The notes beneath the pieces are model-generated. The model searched no databases, was not told the origin of the DNA, and saw only the letters and a list, made by a program, of their open reading frames with translations. A stretch of DNA of 64,000 bases from Phytopseudomonas seleniipraecipitans (GTDB lineage: Bacteria > Pseudomonadota > Gammaproteobacteria > Pseudomonadales > Pseudomonadaceae), in the NCBI RefSeq assembly GCF_900102335.1, contig NZ_FNBM01000007.1:176755-240754 (forward strand), read 5' to 3'. Within the stretch, counting starts at the first letter, position 1; the number at the start of each line of letters is the position of its first letter. The position numbers were made by a program, and so were the translations under genes. Positions 44,873-54,467 of the stretch are shown here, piece after piece.

Positions 44873-46222
44873 ATGAAACGACAAGCTCTGCTACTGACTG
44901 CCCTGGCCGCCAGCCTGATCGCTGGCCAGACGCTCGCTGCAGTCACGCCCCAGGAAGCCGAGGCGCTGAAAAGTACCCTTACTCCGCTAGGCGCCGAGCG
45001 CGCCGGCAATGCCGATGGCAGCATCCCCGCTTGGACGGGCGGGCTGACTGGCGAAGTCGCCGGTGCCAAGTTCGGCGATGTGCCGGCTGATCCGTTCCCA
45101 GGCGAAAAACCACTGGTACGCATCACGGCCGCCAACGCCGCCCAGTACGCCGACAAGCTCAGTGAAGGTACCCAGGCGCTGCTGCAGAAGTACCCAAACA
45201 GCTTTCATGTCGATGTCTACCCAACCCACCGCAGCGCCGCGGCAGCGCAATGGGTTTATGACAATACGCAAGCCAACGCCACACGCTGCCAGCTGACCGA
45301 GAACGGGCTGTCGGTACAGGGCTGCTACGGCGGTATCCCGTTCCCGATTCCAAAGGACGGCAACGAGCTGATCTGGAACTTCCTGCTGCGGGTCGAGGCC
45401 GAGTCCATCGAAATGGGTTACCGCAACACCATCGGCAACGCCGACGGCTCGCGCACCCTGGCCAGCCGCGGCGTGGAGAACTGGCAGTATCCGTACTACT
45501 ACAAAGATGGCAGCGCCGAGAAATGGCCAGGCCAGTACGTACTGCTGCGCTTCCTCACCAACGAACCGCCGTTCAAGGCCGGTGAGTCGCTGGTTACCCA
45601 CGACAGCATCAACGCCGCCAACCCGCGTGATGCCTGGCAATACCTGGTCGGCCAGCGCCGGGTTCGCAAGGCCCCTACCGTGGGTTACGACACGCCGGAC
45701 TTCGTCGCCTCGGGGGCCAACTATTTCGACGAAGTGCATGGTTTCATCGGCCACCCGGATCGCTACCAGTGGAAGCTGATCGGCAAGAAGGAAATGTACA
45801 TCCCCTACAACCTCAACAACTTCCATTCGCTCAAGCCCGACGAGGTCAACACCAAGGACGTGCTCAACCCCGAGAAGATGCGCTGGGAGCTGCACCGTGT
45901 CTGGGAAGTGGAAGCCACGGTCGCCCCAGGCAAACGCCATGCGGTACCGAAACGCCGCTTCTACATCGACGAGGACAGCTGGACCATCGCCCTGGCTGAT
46001 GGCTACGACGCCCAGGGCAAGTTGTGGCGGGTCAATCAGGCGCTGCCGTTCGTGGTGCCGAGCATCCCCGCTGTCGTGGTCAAGCCGGTGGTCATCTACA
46101 ACCTGCAAGCTGGCACCTACAGCGTGGTGCAAGGGCTCAACGGCGAGCGTTACTCGGTAGTACCACGCAAGCCGGAGAACTTCTTCACCGGCAACGCAGT
46201 AGCGTCGGACTCCGTGCGCTGA
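44873..46222 (+). CDS. DUF1329 outer-membrane-associated protein (449 aa)
   Basis: Signal peptide (LLLTALAASLIAGQTLAA) then conserved DUF1329 blocks: TPLGAERAGNADGSIPAWTGG near the start, IPYNLNNFHSLKPDEV and HAVPKRRFYIDEDSWTIALADGYDAQG. DUF1329 has a LolB/LolA-like fold and is thought to work in lipid or hydrophobic-substrate handling at the outer membrane with DUF1302 partners. Same transcript as 43220. Confidence 0.93.
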   Translation: MKRQALLLTALAASLIAGQTLAAVTPQEAEALKSTLTPLGAERAGNADGSIPAWTGGLTGEVAGAKFGDVPADPFPGEKPLVRITAANAAQYADKLSEGTQALLQKYPNSFHVDVYPTHRSAAAAQWVYDNTQANATRCQLTENGLSVQGCYGGIPFPIPKDGNELIWNFLLRVEAESIEMGYRNTIGNADGSRTLASRGVENWQYPYYYKDGSAEKWPGQYVLLRFLTNEPPFKAGESLVTHDSINAANPRDAWQYLVGQRRVRKAPTVGYDTPDFVASGANYFDEVHGFIGHPDRYQWKLIGKKEMYIPYNLNNFHSLKPDEVNTKDVLNPEKMRWELHRVWEVEATVAPGKRHAVPKRRFYIDEDSWTIALADGYDAQGKLWRVNQALPFVVPSIPAVVVKPVVIYNLQAGTYSVVQGLNGERYSVVPRKPENFFTGNAVASDSVR

Positions 46223-46235
46223 TCCAACGCAGCAA

Positions 46236-46258
46236 GGGCGGGCACGCCGTGCCCGCCC
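46236..46258. other. Intercistronic hairpin after DUF1329
   Basis: GGGCGGGCACG and CGTGCCCGCCC form an 11-bp stem with a single unpaired base in the centre, between DUF1329 and the YCF48-like gene. It lacks a T run, so it may modulate mRNA stability within the operon. Confidence 0.55.
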
Positions 46259-46277
46259 CTCTTCGAGGTAACCATCG

Positions 46278-47381
46278 ATGCAACGAATCCTACTTGGCGG
46301 GCTCTCCCTGGCCTTGTGCCTGAGTGTGGCCAGCACCAACGCGAATGATCAGGCAGTGCCGACCGAACCGCTGCAGCAACCGGCGTTACACAGCCAGTTG
46401 GCCCAGCGTTCGCTGATGCTCGACGTGACCCATGCCGGCGATGCGCTGGTAGCGGTTGGCGAGCGCGGCTTCATTCTTCGTTCCGAAGATGGCGGGCAAT
46501 CCTGGCAGCAGATGGAGGCACCAGTCAGCGTCACGCTGACCCGTGTCACCTTCCCCACTGCCGAACAGGGCTGCGCGGTGGGCCACGCTGGCGTGGTGCT
46601 GCACAGCAGTGATGGCGGGCGCAGCTGGCGCCTGCAACTGGACGGTCGGCAGGCCGCGCAACTGATCCAGGTGGCGGCGCAGAAGCGTCTCGAAGCCGAA
46701 CCCGGCGCGGCCAGCGAACGCCGCGTGGCAGATGCCCGCAACCTGATCGCGGACGGCCCGGACAAACCCTTCCTGGCCGTGCATTTCTTCGACGACCAGC
46801 GCGGCATCGTGCTGGGCGCTTACGGCCTGGCATTCGCCACCAGCGATGGCGGCGCGACCTGGCAGCCTATCGACGAGCGCCTGGACAACCCCGGCGCCCT
46901 GCACCTCTACGATATCCAGGCCAGCGGCGACAAGCTGTTCATCGCCGGTGAACAAGGCCTGCTGCTGCGCTCCGACGATGGCGGCGCCAGCTTCCAGGCC
47001 CTGCAATCACCAGCCAGCGGCACCCTGTTCGGCTTGGTCACCAGCGGCCAGGGCGACCTGCTCGCCTTCGGCCTGCGCGGCAAGAGCTACCTGTCCAGGG
47101 ACGCCGGCGAGAGCTGGCAGGCCATCGCCAATGCGCAACCCATCACCCTCACCGCCGGTACCCGACTGAGCGACGGCAGCGTGCTGCTGGTCGATGAATC
47201 CGGGCGGCTGTTGGTCAGCAAGAACCCACAAGACGGCTTCGTCACCACCACCCTCGCCGAGCCGACCTACCTCACCGGCCTGGTCGAAGTGGCCGGTGGC
47301 GGGCTGGTGCTGAGCGGCGCCCGCGGCGCATCACGCCTCAACCTCGATGCCCTGAACCGGAGCGACCCTCGTGAACAGTAA
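46278..47381 (+). CDS. YCF48/BNR-repeat protein with signal peptide (367 aa)
   Basis: A signal peptide (ILLGGLSLALCLSVASTNA) precedes a beta-propeller with Asp-box repeats: SEDGGQSW, SSDGGRSW, TSDGGATW, SDDGGASF and SRDAGESW. These repeats resemble YCF48/photosystem II stability factor-like proteins, often placed before MMPL transporters in catabolic clusters. The stop overlaps the transporter start by 11 bases, so the two are translationally coupled. Probably a periplasmic partner of the transporter. Confidence 0.9.
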   Translation: MQRILLGGLSLALCLSVASTNANDQAVPTEPLQQPALHSQLAQRSLMLDVTHAGDALVAVGERGFILRSEDGGQSWQQMEAPVSVTLTRVTFPTAEQGCAVGHAGVVLHSSDGGRSWRLQLDGRQAAQLIQVAAQKRLEAEPGAASERRVADARNLIADGPDKPFLAVHFFDDQRGIVLGAYGLAFATSDGGATWQPIDERLDNPGALHLYDIQASGDKLFIAGEQGLLLRSDDGGASFQALQSPASGTLFGLVTSGQGDLLAFGLRGKSYLSRDAGESWQAIANAQPITLTAGTRLSDGSVLLVDESGRLLVSKNPQDGFVTTTLAEPTYLTGLVEVAGGGLVLSGARGASRLNLDALNRSDPREQ

Positions 47382-49785
47382 AGCCACCGCCCCCCAGAAT
47401 GGCAGCGAGAACGCCACCAGCCTGTTCGACCCGCACTCGGGCGGCCTGCCTGAGCGGCTGCTTTTCAGGTACCGGCAGATCATCATCGTCGTGTGCCTGC
47501 TGTTCAGTGCCGCACTGGCCTGGCAGGCACAGGATCTGCGCCTGAGCGCCGCCTTCGAGAAGATGATCCCGGTCGGTCATCCTTACATCGAGAACTACTT
47601 CAAATACCGCGGCCAGCTTGGCGAAGGCGGCAACACCCTGCGCATCGCCGTGCGCAGCAACAACGGCAGCATCTATGACCCGGCTTACCTGGAAACCCTG
47701 AAACAGCTCAACGACGAGCTGTTCCTGATCACCGGGGTGGATCGCCCCTACATGAAATCGCTGTGGACGCCGGCCACCCGCTGGATCGGCGTGACCGAAG
47801 AGGGCTTCGACGGCGGCCCGGTGATTCCCGAAGACTACGACGGCTCGGCGGCGAGCATCGAGCAGGTACGCCAGAACGTCGAACGCTCCGGGGAGATCGG
47901 CCGCCTGGTCGCCCCCAACCTGCGCTCCAGCGTGATCATCCTGCCGCTGCAGGACGCCGCCACGGCCGGCTCCGACAATGCCCTGGACTACCGAACCCTG
48001 TCCAAACAGCTGGACGACTTGCGTGCCAAGTACAGCAACGAGCAGACCAGTATCGCCATCACCGGCTTCGCCAAGGTGGTCGGCGACCTGATGGATGGTC
48101 TGGCACTGATGCAGCTGTTCTTCGCAGGCACCCTGCTGATCTGCGCCCTGGTGCTCTACTGGTACACCCGCTGTGTACGCAGCACCCTGCTGGTACTGCT
48201 CTGCTCGGTGATCGCCGTGGTGTGGCTGCTCGGCTTGCTGGCGACACTGGGTTACAACCTCGATCCCTACTCGATCCTCGTGCCTTTCCTGATCTTCGCC
48301 ATCGGCCTGTCCCATGGCGCGCAGAAGATGAACGGCATCATGCAGGACATCGGCCGTGGCGCCGACAAGCTCACCGCCGCGCGGCTGACCTTTCGCCGTC
48401 TGTTCCTGACCGGTGCCATGGCGCTGCTGGCCGATGCCGTGGGCTTCGCCGTGCTGATGATCATCAACATCCCGGTGATTCAGGATCTGGCCGTGACCGC
48501 CACCATCGGCGTACTGGTGCTGGTGCTCACCAACCTGGTGCTGCTGCCCGTGCTGCTCTCCTACACCGGCGTCAGCAAGACCGCTGCGCGCCGCGAGGCA
48601 GTGGCCGAGCAACGCGCGATCAGCGACGAACTGCAGGATCGTCAGGCACTGTGGGCCTTTCTCGACCGTTTCACCCGCCCCGGGCGCTGGAGCAACGGTG
48701 CTCTGATCGTCGCGGCTGTACTGGCCCTGGGCGGCTTCGCGGTCAGCCTGCACCTCAAGGTTGGCGACCTCGACCCGGGAGCCCCTGAGCTGCGTGCCGA
48801 CTCGCGCTACAACCAGGACAACGCCTTCATGGTCAGCAACTACGCGGCCAGCAGCGACAAGTACGTGGTAATGGTGAAAACGCCGCAGTACTACTGCGCC
48901 AACTACGAAACTCTGGTCAAGGTCGATGCCCTGGAAGCGCGGCTGCAGCAACTGCCCGGGGTGGTCTCCACCACCTCCCTGGCGGCGCTCAGCAAACAGG
49001 CCGCCGCCGGCATGAACGAAGGCAGCCTGACCTGGTACGAGATTCCCCGGAATCAGGGCCTGCTCAACGCCATCATCACCCGTGCACCACGGGAGCTGTT
49101 CAACCAGAACTGCGACCTGCTGACCATCAACGTGTTTCTCGCCGACCACAAGGCCGACACCCTGACCCGAGTGGTCAACACCGTCGAAACCTTCGCAGCA
49201 GCGAACGACAGCGACAGCCTGCAGTTCATGTCCGCGGCCGGTAACGCCGGTATCGAGGCGGCCACCAATATCGTCGTGAAGAAGGCCAACGTGCAGATGC
49301 TGCTGATGGTCTACGCGGCGGTCACCCTGCTCTGCTACATCACCTTCCGCTCCTGGCGCGCGGTGGTCTGCACGGTGCTGCCGCTGATGCTCACCTCGAT
49401 TCTCTGCGAGGCATTGATGGTGGGCCTGGGCATCGGCCTTAAGGTCGCCACGCTGCCGGTAATCGCGCTCGGGGTGGGGATTGGCGTGGACTACTCGCTG
49501 TACATCCTCAGTGTCACGCTGGCCAACCTGCGCCAGGGCATCCCGTTGTCACGGGCGTACTACTTGGCGTTGCTGTCCACCGGCAAGGTGGTGGTACTGA
49601 CGGGCATAACCCTGGGCATCGCCGTGGCCACCTGGGCGTTCTCGCCGATCAAGTTCCAGGCGGACATGGGCATCCTGCTGGCCTTCATGTTCATCTGGAA
49701 CATGCTCGGCGCTCTTGTCCTAACTCCTGCTCTAGCGCGATTGCTATTGGCGCGAAGCGACCATCAGCAACCTGTACGAATATAA
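47371..49785 (+). CDS. RND/MMPL-family transporter (804 aa, GTG start)
   Basis: Twelve hydrophobic segments in the 1+5+1+5 RND arrangement, with large loops after the first and seventh segments; the fourth-segment regions read LVPFLIFAIGLSHGAQKMNG and IALGVGIGVDYSLYIL. This is the MMPL/HAE3-like group that moves lipids, sterols and other hydrophobic compounds, without a membrane-fusion protein. The YCF48 and DUF1302/1329 genes upstream probably form its envelope system. Direction of transport cannot be inferred. Confidence 0.92.
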   Translation: MNSKATAPQNGSENATSLFDPHSGGLPERLLFRYRQIIIVVCLLFSAALAWQAQDLRLSAAFEKMIPVGHPYIENYFKYRGQLGEGGNTLRIAVRSNNGSIYDPAYLETLKQLNDELFLITGVDRPYMKSLWTPATRWIGVTEEGFDGGPVIPEDYDGSAASIEQVRQNVERSGEIGRLVAPNLRSSVIILPLQDAATAGSDNALDYRTLSKQLDDLRAKYSNEQTSIAITGFAKVVGDLMDGLALMQLFFAGTLLICALVLYWYTRCVRSTLLVLLCSVIAVVWLLGLLATLGYNLDPYSILVPFLIFAIGLSHGAQKMNGIMQDIGRGADKLTAARLTFRRLFLTGAMALLADAVGFAVLMIINIPVIQDLAVTATIGVLVLVLTNLVLLPVLLSYTGVSKTAARREAVAEQRAISDELQDRQALWAFLDRFTRPGRWSNGALIVAAVLALGGFAVSLHLKVGDLDPGAPELRADSRYNQDNAFMVSNYAASSDKYVVMVKTPQYYCANYETLVKVDALEARLQQLPGVVSTTSLAALSKQAAAGMNEGSLTWYEIPRNQGLLNAIITRAPRELFNQNCDLLTINVFLADHKADTLTRVVNTVETFAAANDSDSLQFMSAAGNAGIEAATNIVVKKANVQMLLMVYAAVTLLCYITFRSWRAVVCTVLPLMLTSILCEALMVGLGIGLKVATLPVIALGVGIGVDYSLYILSVTLANLRQGIPLSRAYYLALLSTGKVVVLTGITLGIAVATWAFSPIKFQADMGILLAFMFIWNMLGALVLTPALARLLLARSDHQQPVRI

Positions 49786-49826
49786 AACCACATCTGTTGA
49801 TCTGAATAATTTCCTGAGGCTAGAAC

Positions 49827-51008
49827 ATGATTACTAAAGCAAGCTTCAATTGGATTGATCCACTGCTGCTCGATCAGCAGCTCACCGAAGAAGAACGCAT
49901 GGTGCGCGACAGCGCCGAGCAGTTCGCCGCCGACAAGCTGGCGCCCCGGGTTCTCGAGGCCTTCCGTCATGAGAAGACTGACCCGGCGATTTTCCGTGAG
50001 ATGGGTGACACCGGTCTGCTCGGCGCGACCATCCCCGAAGTCTACGGCGGTAGCGGTCTCAACTACGTGTGCTATGGCTTGATCGCCCGCGAGGTGGAGC
50101 GCATCGATTCCGGTTATCGCTCGATGATGAGTGTGCAGTCGTCGCTGGTGATGGTGCCGATCAATGAGTTCGGCAACGAAGCCACCAAACAGAAGTACCT
50201 GCCCAAGCTGGCCACCGGAGAGTACATCGGCTGCTTCGGCCTCACCGAGCCCAACCACGGCTCCGATCCGGGCTCGATGATCACCCGTGCGAAGAAGGTC
50301 GACGGCGGCTACCGCTTGAGCGGCAGTAAAATGTGGATCACCAACAGCCCGATCGCCGACGTTTTTGTGGTCTGGGCCAAGGATGACGCCGGCGAGATCC
50401 GCGGCTTCGTGCTGGAAAAGGGCTGGGAAGGACTGTCGGCTCCTGCGATCCACGGCAAGGTCGGCCTGCGTGCCTCGATCACCGGCGAGATCGTCATGGA
50501 CAACGTGTTCTGCCCCGAAGAAAACGCCTTTCCGGACGTGCGCGGCCTGCGCGGCCCGTTCACCTGCCTGAACTCTGCCCGCTACGGTATCAGCTGGGGA
50601 GCGCTGGGCGCCGCCGAAGCGTGCTGGCACACCGCGCGTCAGTACACCCTGGATCGTCAGCAGTTCGGTCGCCCGCTGGCTGCCAACCAGTTGATCCAGA
50701 AAAAGCTGGCCGACATGCAGACCGAGATCACCCTGGCCCTGCAAGGCTGCCTGCGCCTGGGGCGGATGAAGGATGAAGGTACCGCTGCGGTGGAAATCAC
50801 CTCGATCATGAAGCGCAACAGCTGCGGCAAGTCGCTGGATATCGCGCGCATGGCCCGCGACATGCTCGGCGGTAACGGCATCAGCGACGAGTTCGGCGTG
50901 GCCCGCCATCTGGTCAACCTCGAGGTGGTGAATACCTACGAAGGTACCCATGACGTGCACGCGCTGATTCTTGGCCGCGCGCAGACCGGCATCCAGGCGT
51001 TCTTCTAG
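49827..51008 (+). CDS. gcdH: Glutaryl-CoA dehydrogenase (393 aa)
   Basis: Starts [33 protein letters not shown]/substrate blocks [17 protein letters not shown] and [18 protein letters not shown] are present; the catalytic base is Glu372 in [13 protein letters not shown]. It oxidises and decarboxylates glutaryl-CoA to crotonyl-CoA. In many pseudomonads gcdH is next to a CoA-transferase gene and a LysR regulator; here it instead ends the transporter operon. This suggests glutaryl-CoA is an end product of the pathway, or that the gene was displaced. Confidence 0.95.
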   Translation: MITKASFNWIDPLLLDQQLTEEERMVRDSAEQFAADKLAPRVLEAFRHEKTDPAIFREMGDTGLLGATIPEVYGGSGLNYVCYGLIAREVERIDSGYRSMMSVQSSLVMVPINEFGNEATKQKYLPKLATGEYIGCFGLTEPNHGSDPGSMITRAKKVDGGYRLSGSKMWITNSPIADVFVVWAKDDAGEIRGFVLEKGWEGLSAPAIHGKVGLRASITGEIVMDNVFCPEENAFPDVRGLRGPFTCLNSARYGISWGALGAAEACWHTARQYTLDRQQFGRPLAANQLIQKKLADMQTEITLALQGCLRLGRMKDEGTAAVEITSIMKRNSCGKSLDIARMARDMLGGNGISDEFGVARHLVNLEVVNTYEGTHDVHALILGRAQTGIQAFF

Positions 51009-51194
51009 CGAACAGCTCCACTTTTACGGTGCATCTACTGCGTCAAGTGGTTACCCATAAACCGTACCTAAGGTTTTCAAGGGTTTTAGTTCTAGTAGCG
51101 ACAGAGTTTGCCTATTAATTTAAACGCTAGGCACTACTTACTGGTTAATGCCCACCCTGAAAACAGTAGCTTTGCGTATGTTCTAAATCGCCAG

Positions 51195-51231
51195 GCGATC
51201 ACATTGCGAGGAATCCATGCAATGTGATCGC
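51195..51231. repeat. 13-bp inverted repeat downstream of gcdH
   Basis: GCGATCACATTGC and GCAATGTGATCGC are perfect 13-base arms around an 11-base spacer. No T run follows, so it is not an ordinary terminator. It lies 15 bases before the stop of the truncated chemoreceptor, between two mosaic segments. Confidence 0.6.
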
Positions 51232-51245
51232 GTGGCATTCCCCAC

Positions 51246-51746
51246 TCAGATCGAGAACATACCAACCAACCTGCTCATGTCCACCGCAAGGCGTGAAAGC
51301 TCAGCGCTCGCAGCAGCGGTTTGGTGGGCTCCCGTTGCGCTCTGGATGGAAAGATCGCGAATGCTCATCAGGTTCCCGTCGACTGATCGGGCAACTTGGG
51401 CTTGCTGCTCCGATGCAGTGGCGATCATGAGATTCATTTCGTTGATTTCGTTGATGGCCTTCGCGATCAGACTCAGAGCGGTGCCGGCTTCGTGAGCAAT
51501 CGTCAGGGTACCGTCAGCCTGCGTGCAACTTTCACTCATGGCTTTCGTCGCCTGCTCTGCCCCCTTGAGAATGCCACCGATCATCTGTTCAATTTCTTGC
51601 GTGGATGTTTGCGTTCGATGCGCAAGCGCCCTGACTTCATCGGCTACCACCGCAAAACCGCGTCCTTGCTCTCCCGCTCGCGCAGCTTCGATGGCCGCGT
51701 TCAGGGCAAGCAGATTGGTCTGCTCTGCTCGAATAGCCGATCCCAT
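51246..51746 (-). pseudogene. 5'-truncated methyl-accepting chemotaxis protein
   Basis: Only the cytoplasmic tip and following helix remain: [31 protein letters not shown], then the C-terminal methylation helix to LVGMFSI. Sensor, membrane segments and HAMP are missing. The homology starts abruptly near 51735, about 40 bases from the stop of the endonuclease gene on the same strand, with unrelated sequence beyond. It looks like a gene cut by insertion of the endonuclease segment. A short product could be made but would not be a receptor. Confidence 0.8.
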
Positions 51747-51764
51747 ATTCCCATACGCTACACC

Positions 51765-52724
51765 TCACCTGCAGTTGCCGGCTTTGCGGAACCCAGCCTT
51801 GATAGCCTCAGCTTCTGACCCAAATGCCACTTGGTTCTTCGGTAATACTTGGCTGAAGCCGGGGCAGCCGCTAGACAAGTGATAGACATTACTACGCCGA
51901 TTTCCTATCACTTCGCCTTCTGCGCTCACATCCGCTGACGATCCGACTTGGCGCGCGGCGGCTGCCGACGAGCCTCTCTTGAGCCCATCACCTGTAGGCT
52001 TGTACCCCAAACTCCATACTCGCTCACCAGTCACAAAGGCATTCGGGTATCCAACGACCTTCGCGATCCGCTCGTTGCGTTCTACCTCCCAAGAAGTCGG
52101 AGGGTACTGCTTGCTCCAGGCCATCAGGAGCTGCTGCTGTTGCCGCGACATGTTCAATCCGTACCGATCGAACATGTAAAACGTTGTGCGAGCAACAAGC
52201 CCTTTTACCTCATCACGTGGCTCAGTAGTCCTCGCATCAAAATCAACGCGAGTCGAGCATTGGCCATACTGAGGCGAGACACCAGAGACCATGCCATAGT
52301 TGAAGTGCGCGCGATCGCCATTCACTTCTCCCACTGCGGGGTAGAGGTTGTAGAGATCAGCCTCCATCGCCCGGAAAACAGGATCAGTTGCGACGCAGTT
52401 CTTACGCCCGCCGTTCTGCCAACACTGCCGCTGATGGCCAAACTGCCAAGCGGGCACAATGTGCTCCCACTCCGTCCTTTCGGCACGGGTCTGCTGCTTC
52501 CTGGTTTCGTAGCCGCAAGACTCTGCATCTACTCTTCCCCCAGACTTCCCAACCCACTTCCATTTGCAGCCGCAATAAAGATCACCGACAGGCCCGCCAG
52601 CTTGATCGAAAAACACCTCACGCTTTGCGACGACCTTTGCCTCACCAAAACTGGATGGTGCACTAGCGAAGGATGAGGTTACAGCGAAAAAGAGTACCGA
52701 AAGGAGGAGAAAAACCTGCTTCAT
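51765..52724 (-). CDS. Secreted endonuclease I family protein with C-terminal zinc-ribbon-like domain (319 aa)
   Basis: Signal peptide MKQVFLLLSVLFFAVTSSFA; the EndA/NucM core has the metal-finger segments TEWEHIVPAWQFG and EADLYNLYPAVGEVNGDRAHFNYG plus cysteines of the secreted form. After a linker, residues 275-319 (GNRRSNVYHLSSGCPGFS...AIKAGFRKAGNC) resemble an Ada-type metal-binding domain. Endonuclease I degrades DNA non-specifically in the periplasm or outside the cell. It abuts the truncated chemoreceptor, implying recent acquisition. Confidence 0.88.
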   Translation of the reverse strand: MKQVFLLLSVLFFAVTSSFASAPSSFGEAKVVAKREVFFDQAGGPVGDLYCGCKWKWVGKSGGRVDAESCGYETRKQQTRAERTEWEHIVPAWQFGHQRQCWQNGGRKNCVATDPVFRAMEADLYNLYPAVGEVNGDRAHFNYGMVSGVSPQYGQCSTRVDFDARTTEPRDEVKGLVARTTFYMFDRYGLNMSRQQQQLLMAWSKQYPPTSWEVERNERIAKVVGYPNAFVTGERVWSLGYKPTGDGLKRGSSAAAARQVGSSADVSAEGEVIGNRRSNVYHLSSGCPGFSQVLPKNQVAFGSEAEAIKAGFRKAGNCR

Positions 52725-52887
52725 TCTAAAGCTTAATTCTAGGGATCAAGCGCAGCATTATAAGCGGTCTGCCCTCCTCTAGGTCACTATCAAAAAAATG
52801 CAACGGGATGTCTTTTCACTTAGACTGTCCATTCAAATAGCAACAAGCCATCGCTAGACATAATCAAAATTTTATTGGGGAGACACC

Positions 52888-53250
52888 ATGTCCAAACTCG
52901 CAGAATTCAAAGCGCTTGAAGCCCAGATCGAAGAGCACAAGCAGCGCCTTGCGGCCCTGCAGGGCGACGAAGGCCTTCAGAAAGAAATCGAGTTTGAAAG
53001 CAAACTGCGCAAGCTGCTGGCTGAGTACAACTACTCGCTGCCAGCAGTGATCGCTCTGCTCGACCCGGCTGCAGCTAAGGGCCGCAAAGCTGCTGTTGCA
53101 GAGAAGCCTGTACGCCGCGAGCGTGCTTTAAAGCGTTACAAAAACCCTAACACTGGTGAAGTTGTTGAGACCAAAGGCGGCAACCATAAAGTACTGAAGA
53201 GCTGGAAAGAAGAGCACGGTTCGGATATTGTTGAGAGCTGGACTCAGTAA
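52888..53250 (+). CDS. mvaT: MvaT/MvaU-family H-NS-like nucleoid protein (120 aa)
   Basis: An N-terminal coiled coil for oligomerisation (LAEFKALEAQIEEHKQRLAAL...) is followed by the DNA-binding part RYKNPNTGEVVETKGGNHKVLKSW. These Pseudomonas-specific xenogeneic silencers bind AT-rich DNA and repress acquired genes. GGGGAGA precedes the ATG and a good terminator follows the stop. It may silence the AT-richer accessory genes in this window; pseudomonads usually have several MvaT-like copies, so the exact paralogue name is uncertain. Confidence 0.93.
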   Translation: MSKLAEFKALEAQIEEHKQRLAALQGDEGLQKEIEFESKLRKLLAEYNYSLPAVIALLDPAAAKGRKAAVAEKPVRRERALKRYKNPNTGEVVETKGGNHKVLKSWKEEHGSDIVESWTQ

Positions 53251-53259
53251 CAGTTAGAA

Positions 53260-53283
53260 AAAAGGCCGCAGTAGCGGCCTTTT
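53260..53283 (+). terminator. Rho-independent terminator of mvaT
   Basis: AAAAGGCCGC and GCGGCCTTTT form a 10-bp stem with a 4-nt loop ten bases after the mvaT stop, with T residues following. Confidence 0.85.
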
Positions 53284-53543
53284 CTTACCTCAAGTTTTGG
53301 CGCACAGCCTGAAGACAATCAGGATTGAAGGGCTACTCCACCTAATCCTCAAGCTTGGTACTTATCTGTAACGCCGAGGAAAAACAATTACTGCTTATTT
53401 GCTGGACGAGCCGGCAGTGCCTGTAGTGGTGCCGATGGCCGCTGGCTAGTCGCTTTCTTGCTAACATAACCCAGACCTGAGGGTATAATCAGCTACTCAG
53501 TTGATCACTAATAACCTCAAGCCAACTACCAATAGGTTTGAAA

Positions 53544-54467
53544 GTGTCCGCTAGCGAGCCCAGAAACTTAAATGACCTTTTTTATTTTGCAAAGATTATC
53601 GAGGCAGGAGGATTCACCTCCGCCAGTCGAATGCTTGGGATCCCTAAATCACGCTTATCACGACGTATTGCAGAGCTTGAAAAGAGCCTAGGCGCTCGTC
53701 TTCTGCAGCGAACCACGCGCAAGCTTCAGCTAACTGCTCTAGGCGAGCGATACCTGCGCCACTGCCAAGCGATGGTATTGGAAGCAGATTTAGCTGAGGA
53801 GGCCGTCGCGAGTGCTACTAGCGAACCAAGAGGTGTCCTGAGGGTAAGCAGTCCAATTGGGTTAGCCAATAGGTTTCTCACCCCTCTCGTACAGGCCTTC
53901 CTCAAAGCCTACCCTGATGTTCAACTTGATCTGCTCCTTGTGAATCGCCGTGTCGACTTGATCAATGAAGGAATTGATGTGGCCCTTCGTGTACGTGAGC
54001 CCCATGACGAGGAGCCTAACCTCATCACTCGTCGACTACGAGAGGCACATACCGAAGTGGTTGCCTCGCCTGAGTTTGCCAAAGCAGCCGGAGTCAAACA
54101 CCCAAGCGAGTTAGCAGACCTTCACTTTCTAGGCGCGACAGACTACGACCGCTTATCGCGTATTCGGTTGCTGGGCCAGAGTGGTGAGAAGTTCGAGCTA
54201 GCACTGCAGCCACGGCTGGGAGTTGAGGATTTCGAGATGAGAAAGCAGCTAGCTCTCGCAGGCTTGGGGTTCACAACTTTACCGAAGATGCACTGTGAAC
54301 CTGAGCTATCAACGGGTCAGCTCGTCCGCCTTCTTCCTGAATGGCACTGCCCACCCGCATGGCTGCAGGCAGCGTATCCACATCGCAAGGGAGTGCTTCC
54401 CGTTGTTCGTGCTTGGTTGCATCACCTTGAGCTAGGCTTTCAAGAATGCGGAGACAGGATGCTGTGA
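53544..54467 (+). CDS. LysR-family transcriptional regulator (307 aa)
   Basis: Winged helix FYFAKIIEAGGFTSASRMLGIPKSRLSRRIAELEKSLGARLLQRTTRKLQLT and a LysR substrate-binding domain with the VDLINEGIDVALRV segment of the CrgA/AaeR-like subgroup. A GTG at 53544 is chosen because it aligns with the start of the paralogue at 54613; a TTG two codons upstream is also possible. No target is directly divergent. The two regulators may be an old duplication. Confidence 0.87.
   Translation: MSASEPRNLNDLFYFAKIIEAGGFTSASRMLGIPKSRLSRRIAELEKSLGARLLQRTTRKLQLTALGERYLRHCQAMVLEADLAEEAVASATSEPRGVLRVSSPIGLANRFLTPLVQAFLKAYPDVQLDLLLVNRRVDLINEGIDVALRVREPHDEEPNLITRRLREAHTEVVASPEFAKAAGVKHPSELADLHFLGATDYDRLSRIRLLGQSGEKFELALQPRLGVEDFEMRKQLALAGLGFTTLPKMHCEPELSTGQLVRLLPEWHCPPAWLQAAYPHRKGVLPVVRAWLHHLELGFQECGDRML

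Noticed and set aside
44987..46339. 450-codon minus-strand frame
   Set aside because: Antisense to DUF1329, which has a signal peptide and conserved family blocks.
47338..49149. 603-codon minus-strand open frame
   Set aside because: It is antisense to the MMPL transporter, glycine/glutamine-rich and typical of spurious frames in GC-rich codon-biased DNA.
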